From Aphanomyces cochlioides (taxonomy: Eukaryota > Oomycota > Saprolegniomycetes > Saprolegniales > Verrucalvaceae): 64,000 nucleotides of DNA. Shown piece by piece: positions 10,836-21,495 of this stretch (positions are counted from its first letter, which is position 1; every line of letters begins with the position of its first letter). The stretch lies in the NCBI GenBank assembly GCA_019828595.1, contig JAHQRK010000035.1, positions 452,175 to 516,174 of the forward strand, in the 5' to 3' direction. The notes beneath the pieces were generated by a model. That model did not search any database. It had not been told where the DNA came from and saw only the letters and a list, made by a program, of their open reading frames with translations. The position numbers were made by a program, and so were the translations under genes.

Positions 10836-13800
10836 ATGACACAGATCAACGCTGGCATCTACATGCTGCGGAACCACAAGACGGGCCACGCTTTCTTTGG
10901 TACGTCCGCGGCGCGTGTCCATGATTCCTCGACGGCATACGTAGGATCGACGTGGGATCTCGCCAACGCAGAGAGCCAAAACCGACAAGACTTGACGCTC
11001 GGCACGCATGGCCATCAAGCCATGGCCCGCACGGTGCAAATGTACGGCTGGCGCGGCGACATTTCCTTCCATGTCCTCGAAGTAAGCGCGCCTTGTTGTC
11101 GTTCGTGGCGTCTCATCGTCGTAGAGAATCGCGACGCGGCCGGATTTCGCCTTTAGGGAGCTCGAAGAACGTCTCGAGACGCGGCTCGTGCACCACATGG
11201 GTCGTATCAAGCACGTGTATGCGTCGCAAGTCTACGACACGTGGCGTCGCGCGAATTTGGACGTCGCGTGGCGCCAATGGACGCTGTCTGTTCGCGCCGA
11301 ATGTGCCGCGGAACACATGGCGGCCGCCGCGGAAATCCAGGTATGATTCGTCGAGGAATGCCTCTGTGGACGGATGGTGTTTCTCTAGTGCATCGTTCGA
11401 AGATGGACGGCAGCGTGTCGTGTCAAACACTGCCGGCGAACACGCGCAGCGACGCAGATTCAACGACTTGTTCGCGGCGTCGCGGCTCGAATGGACGTCC
11501 AAGCGCGGCGCGATGCGATTGCGACAATCTCCCGCGCCATGCGTTTCTTCCAGGACAGAATGCACTGGAGGCGGCAAAAGCAAGTGGCGCGACGGATTCA
11601 GCACAATTGGCGTCTGTCGCTTGCGAGGATGGAGTTGAAGCGGCGGTGCGACCGGCGTCGTCGTGCAGTTGCAGCGTTGAAGCTCGAGCGATCGTTGATA
11701 CGTGTCTACCGCGCCCATCGAGCGAGGAAGACGCGCGTGATGCGAACTCAAGCCGCCGGCGTCTTGCAGCGACTCTGGCGTGGCGTCCTCGGTCGTCAAC
11801 GCGCCGCGGTCGCCAATTCCACGCGTCAAGCCGACCGACGGCGAGAACGCGCGGCGTTCTCAATCCAAGACACGTTCCATGCCTATCAAGTGCGCAAGTT
11901 TCAATGGGCAACATGGCAACTAGTCCGTCAATGCCGCAGCGCGACGCGAATCTGCCGCGCGTGGCGCTCGTACGTCGTTGGAAAGTTCGCGTGGACAGCA
12001 GAGCGAGCGTTGCGGTGCTTCCGAATGTGCGGGCGTCTCGTGCGAGCGCTGCGGGCAAATGTGTGGCGTCAAAAGATCGCACGATGGGGCCGCGCGTGCC
12101 GGGAAACGCACGCCGCGATCTGCATCCAGCGTCTCGCTCGAGGATACGTCGTCCGTGCGCATGTCGTGCCGCAAAGACGCCTCCAGCGCAGCGCCAACGT
12201 GATCGGCGCTTGGTTTCGAGCCATGCAATGGCGCCACGCGATGCATTTCCTCCACAAGTCCAAGTGCGCATGTCAGATCCAAGCGGCGTTCCGCGCATTT
12301 GTCGAGCGCCGGCGATTCCAAGCATGCAAAGAATCCTGGCGGCGCGATCGCGCGGCGCTGACGATCCACTGCGCATATCGCGTCTACAATGCGAAATGCC
12401 GCGTCCATTTCAAGCGCTGGCTCTTGAGTGAAGGCACGCCGTGCATGGCATGCCGCGATGCCGTCGCGACGATGTACGTCATGGCGCTCCACATTCAAAT
12501 GTGCGCTTCCTGCGCGGATAATCTTGACGCCGCCGCCGCAACCATCCTGCCGCTCGCATTGTATCAAAAACTCCAAGTCCATGCGACGACATTGGCCGCC
12601 ACCTACCGCGGCCATGCAGCGCGCCAGCTCCTCCGTCATGGCGCTTGCTCTGTCTGCGCGAGCCGCGCCAAGACAATGGTCTGCCTCACGTGTCTGCCTC
12701 CGACCAACAAGTTTTGCCGCTCGTGCTGCGCGATCACACATGCGCTGCCGTCCAACCGACGCCATGAACAGTGGACGATCGATGCCATGGAGCGCCGAAC
12801 GCGCGCTGCGACGCGGATCCAAGCGAGGTACGAGGCGTTCCGCGGTCGACGCCGACTCAACATGTTGCTAGGGCCCGCGTGTACTTGGAACGCGACACCC
12901 TGTCGACGCGAGCAGCGCAACGCGCCACGGAACTGAAGCACGCCGCCACGAGCATTCAGAGCATGTGGAGAGCGCGGCAGGCGCGGCAGGCGCGGCATTT
13001 GGCGACAATCGCGAAGGAAAAGCGCGCGTTGGAGGAGATGCAACGCCGTGAGCAAGCGAGCGCGGTATTGCATCGCGTCTACCTCGGCCATCGTGGCCGC
13101 ATGGAAGCTGCCGACCGCCGCAATGCCGCCATCAAGATCCAAGCTGCCGTTCGTGGCCGCGCGGCGAGATGCGTCGCGCGCCAAGAACGTGAACAACGGA
13201 CGCATGCCGCGCAACAACTCGCAACTCTCGGCATTCAATGCGCATGGCGACAGCGCCAAGCTCGCATGCGGTACCGCGAACATCGCGACTTCCTCGCGGC
13301 GCGGCGGATCCAATGTGCGTGGCGATGCTTTGCGGCGCGGCGCCAACTCGACGCGCGTCAAGTTGCATGCGAACTCCAAGTCCAAGCGGCGATTGCGCGC
13401 ATGCATGAGCGGCGCAAACTCGGCGCAGTCGTTCAAATCCAAAGCCAGTACCGCCGTCGGCGCGACCTCCGCGTCGCTGTCGCGAAACGCGTCGCTCTCA
13501 CGGCCCACCGGCGCCAAGTCGCTCAAGCCCGCGCGCGGTGGATGGAATCCATGGCGGCGCGGCGTCTCGGTCGATCGTATCGTCGACATCTTGCACGGTT
13601 GAACGCCAACGCTGCAACGATTCAACGCCACGTCCAGCGCCACTGGCGGCATCTCGCCAGTCTGCGCTTCCAAGCCCATCTTGCCGCGCTCAAGCGTGCG
13701 AACGCCGTCGTGACGCTCCAATGCTTTGGTCGTTGCATCGCCGCGCGGCGTGTCTTGGCGTCGTTGAAAGAGGAAGCGCGGCACGGCGGCGGCGGTCAGA

Positions 13801-14033
13801 GCGCGGCGGCGTGGATCGAATACTTTGACGAAACGACAGGATGGCCGTACTATGTCAACGCGGCGACGGAAGACTCGTCGTGGACGCCGCCGCCGCCATC
13901 ACGCGCCGCGATCTGGATGGCAACATGGGATACAACATATCAAGCTTATTACTTTACGCATGCCACGACGCAGCAAGTTTCCTGGACGCTTGTCGGCGGC
14001 GGCGCCGTGTCCTTCGATCAAAACAAGGCATAA
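10836..14033 (+). CDS. Degenerate GIY-YIG-like domain fused to IQ repeats, B-box-like zinc finger and two WW domains
   Basis: Five exons (10836-10899, 10945-11081, 11125-11340, 11389-12827, 12872-14033), introns 43-48 bp, give 1,005 aa. The N terminus (about 6-95) follows the GIY-YIG pattern: GIYMLRNHKTG, FFGSTWDL, a GxHGHQAM..YGW segment, FHVLE and a Glu-rich helix (RELEERLE). The usual Tyr of the second motif is Phe, and the Arg expected after it is not clearly placed, so nuclease activity is doubtful. From about 140 on there are some 18 IQ-like motifs (for example AAIKIQAAVRGRAAR), which bind calmodulin or light chains. A Cys/His cluster at about 490-600 (CSVC, CLTC, CRSCC) resembles a B-box zinc finger. 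Two WW-like modules close the protein (about 933-960 and 967-993). A calmodulin-regulated scaffold is the best guess. Start = first in-frame ATG. Confidence 0.82.
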
Positions 14034-15698
14034 TTCTACAAGACGACACACTGAGGACGACGGAAGAACGACGACGTACAGATGAGGATGGATTTGGACG
14101 CGTGGCGACGGCTTGCGCGGCCAACGACGACGCGAAAGAGCGCTGACTCTGCTCGGCTTGACGCTGCGCCTCGAGCTTGGCTTGGGCTTGCGCGAGATTC
14201 CGACGCACTTGGTCGTCGTCGGCTTGACGCTGCGCGGCCGACATGGTCGCAAAGGAATGGCCGCAGCCTGGACAAAACTTGGCCAGCGCTTTGCACTGGA
14301 AGCCGCATTGAGGACATGCGCGGCTGGATGCTGCGGCGATCGCGGTCGGTACTGCCGACGCTGGTGTCGATGATGCGATCGACGCAGTCGGCGCGCCGCA
14401 TTTGGAACAGAATTTTGAAATGCCATTCCATGGAGCCAAGCATGCCACGCAGCAAGCCGACGACGAGGACGACGGCGGCGGCGGCGCTGATTGTGGCGGT
14501 GACGGCGCAGCGACTGCTGGGGCGGACGGAGCGCCGCATGTCGGACAGAATTTCTGCGTGGCTTTGAGCGGCGCCGCGCATGCTGCGCACGACAACGACG
14601 TTGGTGCTGCTGCTACTGGAGTCGGCGCCGATTGCGCAGAGAATTGGAACGATGGTGGCGGCGCGGCAGTGGTCGAGTCGACGCGCTTGAAGCCACACTT
14701 GGGACAAAACTTTTGAGTCGGCTTGCACGGCGCGGCGCATTGCGAGCAACTTGTCGACGCCGACGAGAATGCGCTCGCGGACGACAGGCTCGATTGCTTT
14801 TCAAGGCGCTTCGCGTCGGCGGCTGCTGCTTGAAGACGCAATTGCTCGGCCTTGAGACGTGCTTCTTCGGCATGGCGCTCGGCAGCTTCACGTTGTAAGC
14901 GAGCTTCATTGGCCCGCGCTTCTTGTGCTTCCCTCTCTTTTTGCTGCTCGCGCAATCGGCGCGCTTCCTCCCGCTCGGCAATCTTCTGCTGCTGCAAGCG
15001 TCGCTGCTCTTCCAGTGCAGCCGCGGCTGCAATGGCCTTCTGGCGAAGTGCTTCCGCTGCTGCTTTGGCTTCCAGCGCTTTGGCTTCGGCATCTTCCCGC
15101 GCTTTTCGTGCACGATCGGCTTCAGCGAGATGCGCAGCGCGGAGACGCTCGATCTCCATCTGACGCTGTTGCTCCAAGATACGCAGCTTTTCCTCCTCAC
15201 GGCGACGATTTTGTTCTTCCATCAGTCGTGTTGCAGCTGCTGCATCTTCACGTAGCTAGACAAGAGCATGATACATGCTAATTTGATCGTTTGTACCTTG
15301 ATCGCGCGCTGTCGTGCTTCTTCGGCTTGACGTTCAGCTTCCTCTCGCTTGGCATGAGCTTCCCGCTGGCGAGCCAAAATCTCTTCCCGCTGACTCTCTG
15401 CTTGCGCCAATCGTTGCTGCTCTTCCGCACGGTAGGCATCTTCGAGACGTCGTTTCTCCGTTTCTTCAAAGACAAGCGCAGCTTTCGCTGCTTCTTGGCG
15501 TGCTTGTTCGGCCATTTCGCGCGCAGCCGCAGCTCGTTTTTCCGCTTCAAGACGTTGAGATGATGCTGGAGCTGGTGCTGCCTCCAGAGCGACTGACGAG
15601 CTTCCAAAGAGACCGACATCCGCGCCGACTGGAGCGCCGCATTCCGGGCAAAACTTGCCGCCTTCGTCCTTGGCCCCACATTCGCCGCAGAATCCCAT
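13954..15698 (-). CDS. Coiled-coil protein with five zinc ribbons
   Basis: Two exons (15698-15297, 15255-13954) around a 41-bp intron give 567 aa. Residues 1-25 form a zinc ribbon (CGECG...FCPECG). A long Glu/Arg/Ala/Gln-rich segment (about 45-290) is typical coiled coil. Four more ribbons follow, each CxxC-x(10-12)-CxxC and ending KFCPKCG, KFCPTCG, KFCSKCG, KFCPGCG, separated by Ser/Pro/Ala-rich linkers. Ribbons of this double-zinc-ribbon type usually mediate protein or ubiquitin/nucleic-acid binding; the specific role is unknown. Start set at the ATG directly before the first ribbon; an in-frame ATG at 15737 would add 13 residues. The last 80 bp are antisense to the coding 3' end of the IQ gene, so either the genes truly overlap or the final exon ends sooner through an undetected intron. 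Confidence 0.75.
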
Positions 15699-15737
15699 CT
15701 TGGTGTGTGACGATATCACAAATGGTACATTTCTCAT

Positions 15738-16016
15738 TGCAAGCTTTCGTCTCCTAATTTATCTTGAAGTTTGTATACCAGACGCTGTCAAAAGTATAAA
15801 TTTTCACAGGTTTTTTACTCAGCACAACGATTCCACACAAATGATAAGGATTCAACTACAAACTGGGGTGTACTCATGAAATCTAATATAATTAAATATA
15901 TTATATTATACAGTATATCGTTTATAAATAAGATACAAAGTGCCATGAAATCTACTGGAACAACTCGGATCAACCTAATTATTAGCCAATCAAAATATTT
16001 TTTCGTATTAATTATA
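15738..16016. other. AT-rich intergenic DNA at the gene/transposon boundary
   Basis: Base composition drops abruptly from GC-rich coding sequence to strongly AT-rich DNA at about 15.74 kb. No gene is seen; the segment ends at the terminal stop of the recombinase pseudogene. Confidence 0.5.
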
Positions 16017-16901
16017 TTAGCCAATTAAAATTACGAAGTCTTCGTCTGTCCAAAAATGACCACATTGCTGGATCGTGTAATTTACCCATCGCAAAATATG
16101 AGTGTATACTTCAATTGCTTGCTCATTTTCAGGTAGACGGTGTAAGGCATATTGTCTTCCTTCTGCTATCTCCGTCATTCTGTTAAACAAAGTGTAGACT
16201 CCGTATTCAATGTCTTCACCAGGAACGATGTTGTTCGGTCGACGTTTACCAAGCTCAATATCCTTCCACTGGAGAGAGAGAACTTCATTGATTCAACACA
16301 TTCCATAGAATGCAAGAGAGGACACAGCTTTGAACCATAGTCGAGCCACTTCAGTATAACAAAGATTTCCTGATTTACTGTCCAAAAAACGATGCAGGAC
16401 AGTTAGCATATCAAGCGAAACAGGAACAGCTCTGGCTGATACGTATTCTGCTGCTTTCTTCTTCTTCAAACCGCGCATGAATTGCTTTACAAATGGAGCT
16501 CTTGCAGGGTTTTCATAGCCATGCTTTATTCCATTTTCATCACTTCGCACACACCAAGTATTTGGGTCAGACCCATCGCTGTTTTCGTAAGAACAAAAGA
16601 AACTCGATACGGCAGCTCGAAATGTTTCTGCTGTCTGATGTGACACAGAGCTAGATGCTGAGATGCTTTGAAGATAAGCGACTAAGATTGCTGGGAGTTC
16701 ATCATGCCTAGTTGTACGAGGATCTGGATAGCCTTTGGCTATGCAGTATTCAGCGAATTTGGCTAAGTAATTCTTGTATGTCAAACGGGTGGTTGATTTC
16801 AAAGTCTTTGAAGCTGTTTCCACACCATCTTGAACAAGCTGGGCCACAGGACGATGTGTTTGTGGCCCCTTTCCTTTCCTTCGTGCCTTTGCTGACGGCA
16901 T
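16017..16901 (-). pseudogene. Crypton-like tyrosine recombinase, nonsense-interrupted and C-terminally truncated
   Basis: Read on the minus strand from ATG at 16901, the first 202 codons form a core-binding (SAM-like) domain: a basic N terminus, then STTRLTYKNYLAKFAEYC, helix-rich sequence, and a LSLDML..LHRFLD segment leading into SSLAFYGMC. A TGA at 16295-16293 interrupts, and the same frame stays open to 16017 with INEVLSLQWKDIELGKRRPNN. In tyrosine recombinases the residue between Gly-x-x and ISE/INE is the first catalytic arginine, so the stop replaces that codon. The rest of the catalytic domain (His-x-x-Arg, Tyr) is absent. Cryptons are DNA elements with a tyrosine recombinase and no reverse transcriptase, known from oomycetes and fungi; that assignment is by pattern only. 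Confidence 0.65.
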
Positions 16902-16949
16902 TGTTTACCTCCGTTTCGAGATGTAAAGTGGACAACAACATTCGCGTCC

Positions 16950-17118
16950 TACTTGTAGTATGACCTTCTTACATTTGGTATGAACGTTCTTACTTTTGGT
17001 ATGAACATCCTATTTTTGGTATGAACATCCTACTTTTGGTATGAACAAGCCCTACTTCCGGTATGAACACGTCTTACTTTTGGTATGGACAGATCTTATT
17101 TTTGGTATGGACAGATCA
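16950..17118. repeat. 20-22-bp minisatellite upstream of the recombinase
   Basis: About eight imperfect tandem copies of a 20-22-bp unit with the core CTTACTTTTGGTATGAAC. They lie 50-215 bp before the start codon of the recombinase pseudogene. Copies differ at several positions, so the array is not recent. It could be a terminal or promoter repeat of that element. Confidence 0.75.
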
Positions 17119-17902
17119 AATGTCATTTTGAGACAAAAGTCCTATTTCTATAAAGTGATACTTATTTTCCGTGAACAACAAATTGACACTTTTAGACCCC
17201 AGTGGTATTGCATCGTGATTGGTAGTTAACCTTTTTTTCCATACAAGGTTGATCCACGATGGAGGAAGTGCTTCCACTAAAAAACACTTGGTGTTTGTAT
17301 GTGGAAGAAGAAAAACGGAAGTTCTGGATCAACGTTTTGGTGGCCAGATCTAGGGTTAGGGTTAGAGTATACAAAACCCAAGATAATTCATATAAGTGCG
17401 AGTTGATTCAGGCAGAGGAAGCTCTACTTCAATCTATCCGATATTATTGTAATTTCCGTCCAAATTTGCCAATTTCAGGCGATATTTCCAATCGCCTGGA
17501 AATCGTCCGGACAATATGATTGGCTAAAAATAATTTTGCTATCAATTGATTGGCTGAAAACTGACCTAAGTTTGTGAGAGAAAAACTGCAAATCTCACGT
17601 CATATTTATGACTCTGAACAACCTTCCACAGCGACCCCACCTCGAAGAGAATTCCACGTTATTCAGCGTTCCTCACGTTGAGCGTACAACAAGTGGAGAG
17701 GCCTCTGGCCTCGCCAGCGCAGCGACGAAGCTTCGTCGATTTCGTGTACCATCCTGATCAAGACTTCAACCAAAGGTCAAAATAACCTTCTAAAATTGAT
17801 ATTTGTATTATATTTCGGAGGTCCGGCGATTTGCCGGCGGTTGATTCAACCAATCGCCGGAGGAAATTTTGAGTAGAAAGCACAATAATAATAAAATAAT
17901 TA
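17119..17902. other. AT-rich non-genic DNA with two hairpins
   Basis: No gene is supported. Two potential stem-loops share the GGCGAT/ATCGCC arms: TTTCAGGCGAT paired with ATCGCCTGGAAA near 17477-17506, and TCCGGCGATT (17822-17831) with AATCGCCGGA (17852-17861). These could be remains of a mobile element end. A short TAGGGTTAGGGTTAG stretch sits at 17351-17365. Confidence 0.45.
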
Positions 17903-18156
17903 AGGGTGCGTCTGGCAAAATTTCAAAATCAATATACCATTTTCAACTAAATTGGGATCAAAATACGAAATGGAGGTAAAACCTCTATTTCGCTTTGGGA
18001 GCCTCCAGTGAGTATATCCCAACCAAAAATATTGGATTTGGTGCAAAACTCTATGAGATAATCAAGGTCGTATTTTTACCTCAATTATTGAATTTGGCCT
18101 CAAAATGCCATTTTGGGCTTATTTATTGTAATATTTTCGGTTGGCAGACGGGCCCT
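17903..18156. mobile_element. Probable MITE with imperfect terminal inverted repeats
   Basis: The 254-bp AT-rich segment starts AGGGTGCGTCTGGCAA and ends in the inverse of AGGGCCCGTCTGCCAA, giving 16-bp termini with 13 matches. It has no coding capacity. AT-rich flanks on both sides prevent a firm call of the target-site duplication. The termini recall hAT-like MITEs, but the family is not established. Confidence 0.5.
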
Positions 18157-18440
18157 AAATAAAATGGGAGCTCTCGCGAGAGTCCAGGAAGTCTGTTGAT
18201 TGGACAATACTGTGCATTTTTGGATGTTGGGGAGGGGTGACGACATGAAAGATAAGAATTTTATGAGTTTTGGATTAAGGTGTAACTCCGTCGTCATGTT
18301 AACCATCCTACAGAAACAAACTGGTATATTTGTAGGGGTCTGGGGGTTTCGGGACAGTGAACAACGGATGACGCTTAGCTCTACTCAGCAGTGTGGTAAA
18401 TTGAACACGAAAACAAACATTGGGTTTTGCTGTTGTTAGG
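18157..18440. other. Non-genic DNA
   Basis: No gene is supported. A perfect 12-bp palindrome, CTCTCGCGAGAG, lies at about 18168-18179 just outside the probable MITE. Confidence 0.4.
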
Positions 18441-19182
18441 GCAGTGCGCTTAAGTTGGTTGCTGCTTTAGGAATAGCCGAATTCTACATTAGGTTTGCAT
18501 ACACGCCACCATGCGATTGATTCAAGGCCAGATAGTCTAGATTGCCGATTTAGTCCATGCCGTTCTACTCTTAATAGAATCATCGAATAAGCTCTGTGAA
18601 AGTCAGCGCTATACATTTTCGTAGCGAGAGTTTCTAACTTTAATAAATCAATCGTATCTGAAACGAAAGTCCTTGCATTCGCCCAAGAGAAGCCTGGTTA
18701 AGGCACTGCATTAAAGCATTGTGCTGGGATACCATTTCTACTGCAGAATGCCCACGAACTACATGCGTGATGTTCACGCTAAGATAGATTTTGTAGTAGC
18801 ATAAAACGAAAACCGGGAAGGTTATATTAATGCTTCATTGAGCTTGGATTAGCTCCAGATTATTCTTTGTTTAACTTAGCAATGTGCTTAAATGAATGAA
18901 CACGACTGCAAAAGTTGTGTTTTGAGGTAGTTAGTGCTGCAGTGCGCTTAAGTTAGTGCTGCTTCAGAATTAGTCGAACTCCATATTAGGCTGAAGTGCA
19001 CGCTACCATGCGGTGGATGCCGGGTCAGATAAGACTTAGATTGCCAATTTATTCAATATTAGTCTTCTCTTTACAACATCATGATTGAACGCTGAAGTCA
19101 ATGTTATACACCTCACGAAATCGGCGACAATTATGCCCTTTCCACGCACCCGAGCGAAGCCGGGTCAAAGGCATTAATAGTA
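18441..19182 (+). repeat. Pair of diverged direct repeats 508 bp apart
   Basis: Copy 1 (about 18441-18715) and copy 2 (about 18949-19182) both begin GCAGTGCGCTTAAGTT and share ordered similarity: a CACGC-ACCATGCG block, an AGATTGCC-ATTTA block, and a GAAGCC-GGT-AAGGCATTA block near the end. Divergence is high, with many substitutions and small indels. They could be two old copies of one non-autonomous element. Confidence 0.55.
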
Positions 19183-19276
19183 AATTTTAAAAACTTGAAT
19201 TCTACGGAAAATTCAGGACATTTCATCATGTTTCAGAGGTTTTACAGGACAGAAGTCCTATAGATTCCATTATCAG

Positions 19277-19537
19277 TCAGTTCACGTTATTATGCAATAG
19301 AAAACATATACACTCAGCCGAAAGCAAGTCTGAGTTGTTTACCATAATCCATGAAATGAACTTCGAGTACGAGTTCATGTATATCGATTTGGAACGTTCT
19401 GACACAGTATTTGATCGAATTTCACGCGCTCTCGCGCGCAACTCGTCTAAACTCCCGGATCGCATGGCACAGGACATTTGACCTGCAAATTCTGGTGTGA
19501 CCATTTGCAGAGATCGATATACGGTGCTCCCTCGCAA
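19277..19537 (-). pseudogene. Fragment resembling a tyrosine-recombinase core-binding domain
   Basis: An 86-codon open frame encodes DELRARAREIRSNTVSERS followed by a helical YMNSYSKFISWIMVNN segment, the pattern seen at the start of Crypton-type recombinase core-binding domains and similar in layout to the recombinase at 16.9 kb. There is no catalytic region. The short length and AT-rich surroundings suggest a relic. It could also be a chance open frame. Confidence 0.35.
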
Positions 19538-20080
19538 TAGTGAAATTGGTAAAAATTAATAAACTTTTAACCTTTATACTTTAAGTAATTGGCATGAAAA
19601 TAAATTTATAGAGAATATCGACATCATTTTCAAATTTTGAATGACACGCACCATGGGACGTCAAACAATGCGACTCCGATTGACGTACGGACAGAAGAGA
19701 GCTACTACCTCCGTCCAGAAATATTTGCTACAACATCACTCTTTTCTTAAAATGAATGTATGTCAGTCCAAATTGCACATCTTAAAACATCCTATGGACC
19801 TAAAAATAGGGTTTGTTTAGAGTTATTTATGGGCGTAAAGAGCGTGCCTTGAATTTGAATAATTCAGGAGTAATCCTTGAAGAAAGCCAAGAACGTTGAT
19901 CAATTTTGCTCTGGGAGATGCGGGAATTGGCATGTAATGGCGACTAAAGACACTGCAAATGCAACCATGTAAAAGCCATTGGCAAGAATATATGATGGAA
20001 CCGTGCGTGAAAAGCGAAGGAGTGAATAACATCAAAGACGACTCAAGAGACGACATGAATTAAATCATTTATGCAATGTA

Positions 20081-20743
20081 TCAAACTGAGCTAGATACAC
20101 TAGCTATTGTCTTTCTAGCTGAGTTGGTGAACGTCGTTCTTAGCTCTGAATTCTGAACGCCTGTTTCTGCTATCAATTCGACGATTGTTGAATTGACAGT
20201 GGCTTCTTTTGTATGAACCAGCATGCAGTCTTTTTGTACTCGAACTGGACATGGTAGCTGAATAACACACTCCGTTTGTGGAGCATCACCATTTTTGTCG
20301 CACAATTCCTTGTACTTTTCTTTCAATGCAGCCACCATGAGTATTGACCTTACAGTGGGAGTTGCCAGCTCTTCTCGGAGGAGGAACTCGGGATCTCGTG
20401 TTTGTCTTGTCCATTCCCATTTCACCCGCAACACCGACGTATCGTGCTCATCGATCTGACATGTTACGATGGCACCAGGCGGTGGGGTAAGCACAACGAC
20501 AACAACAGTCTCGTCTTTGGAATAGTCGAAATATTTTGCAACAATTCCTTCCGCCTTGTGAACTTGAATCGCATTACTCCAAGCTGGAATAGCCGTGAGA
20601 CAGTCTTGCAAGACATGGACACTACTAGTGTCGTTCTCCACGTCCATTGCACCTGCACTTCTTTTTGTTCCTAGAGTAAATTCATAAGCGAACTCCGATC
20701 GATCATACCAGCGTGTGTTTGAAACTTTGATTTCATTGTTGAC
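20081..20743 (-). CDS. Second ORF of the DNA transposon, function unknown
   Basis: The frame is open for 220 codons from 20743 to the stop at 20081; its first ATG is at 20647 (188 aa, MDVENDTSSV...). An alternative start uses a mini-exon with ATG AAA TCA near 20736 joined over a 38-bp GT-AG intron, close in size to the 39-bp intron of the transposase. Another open frame (20733-20924, MEKRRENFIS...) ends where this one begins, so a one-base frameshift joining the two is also possible. No known domain is recognised. Two-gene DNA transposons of the Harbinger/ISL2EU group often encode an accessory protein opposite the transposase, which is the likely role by position. Confidence 0.45.
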   Translation of the reverse strand, partial: VNNEIKVSNTRWYDRSEFAYEFTLGTKRSAGAMDVENDTSSVHVLQDCLTAIPAWSNAIQVHKAEGIVAKYFDYSKDETVVVVVLTPPPGAIVTCQIDEHDTSVLRVKWEWTRQTRDPEFLLREELATPTVRSILMVAALKEKYKELCDKNGDAPQTECVIQLPCPVRVQKDCMLVHTKEATVNSTIVELIAETGVQNSELRTTFTNSARKTIASVSSSV

Positions 20744-20924
20744 TCAAAATGGTTTCGAAAGGCAGGGAAAGGAAAACTTCTGGTGCTAGATTGAAGGCGA
20801 TTGCAGGCTTGGTGTGGGCTGTGCTAGCTTGATCGTCAATGAGCTGCTCAAGCTTCTTCTGAGCGGCGCAATCCTTGGTCCAACGTGGCATTTGAGAAAT
20901 GAAATTCTCGCGCCTTTTCTCCAT

Positions 20925-21495
20925 TTAAGTACGATATATATTCAAATTTACTTGAAAAATACATGAAATTATTGAACATTTTTTCGGTTGAAAATACAAA
21001 TATTTCGAAATATTTCGAAATATTTTCATGAAGAATCTTAGTAGGATAGGGCCCTATGGTGCTACGTTTACAGTCGCTTTTCTTCCGATCCATTTCATTC
21101 CATGGTGCGAGGTAGTGGGATGTCACAGACGTAGTCGAGGCTAACACATTTATGTAAGATTGAACGTGGTAGCCTCATAACTGATGGTGATATTACAGTT
21201 GAAAGATGCCAAATTTTGCTGTTTTTGCGAAAATTTCGTGTTTTTGACATTGATTTCCAGAGTCTGTACATCGAACAGGACAAAATCGCTCGGTGAGCCC
21301 ATAGATGATATCGTGCAGTTTACACTCACGAAGTTTCGATGTCTAAGTAATTTGTGTGAGTTAGCTAGAACTCCTCAAAGTCAGAGGAAAAGAGCTTGTG
21401 AAGAAGATTAAAAAAACATTTTGAAATATTTCGAAACATTTATCAATATATTGATTTTTTGACAATATTTTGAACTCACAAAAATCTTAAATATC
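20925..21495. promoter_or_regulatory. AT-rich spacer between the transposon's divergent ORFs
   Basis: Overlapping palindromes of the type AAATATTTCGAAATATTT occur at about 20997-21024 and again at about 21421-21440, flanking the spacer on both sides. They may be a bidirectional promoter or transposase-binding sites. No other gene is seen. Confidence 0.35.

Noticed and set aside
11113..12822. Minus-strand open frames opposite the IQ gene
   Set aside because: Shadow frames; the plus strand has consistent IQ motifs and intron-closed frames.
14082..15281. Plus-strand open frames opposite the zinc-ribbon gene
   Set aside because: They are shadows of the GC-rich coiled-coil coding sequence, which has clear zinc ribbons on the minus strand.
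17351..17365. Telomere-like TAGGGTTAGGGTTAG
   Set aside because: Only about two and a half units inside AT-rich DNA; not a telomere.
17259..17519. 86-codon open frame
   Set aside because: No domain, no neighbouring exon, AT-rich non-genic context.
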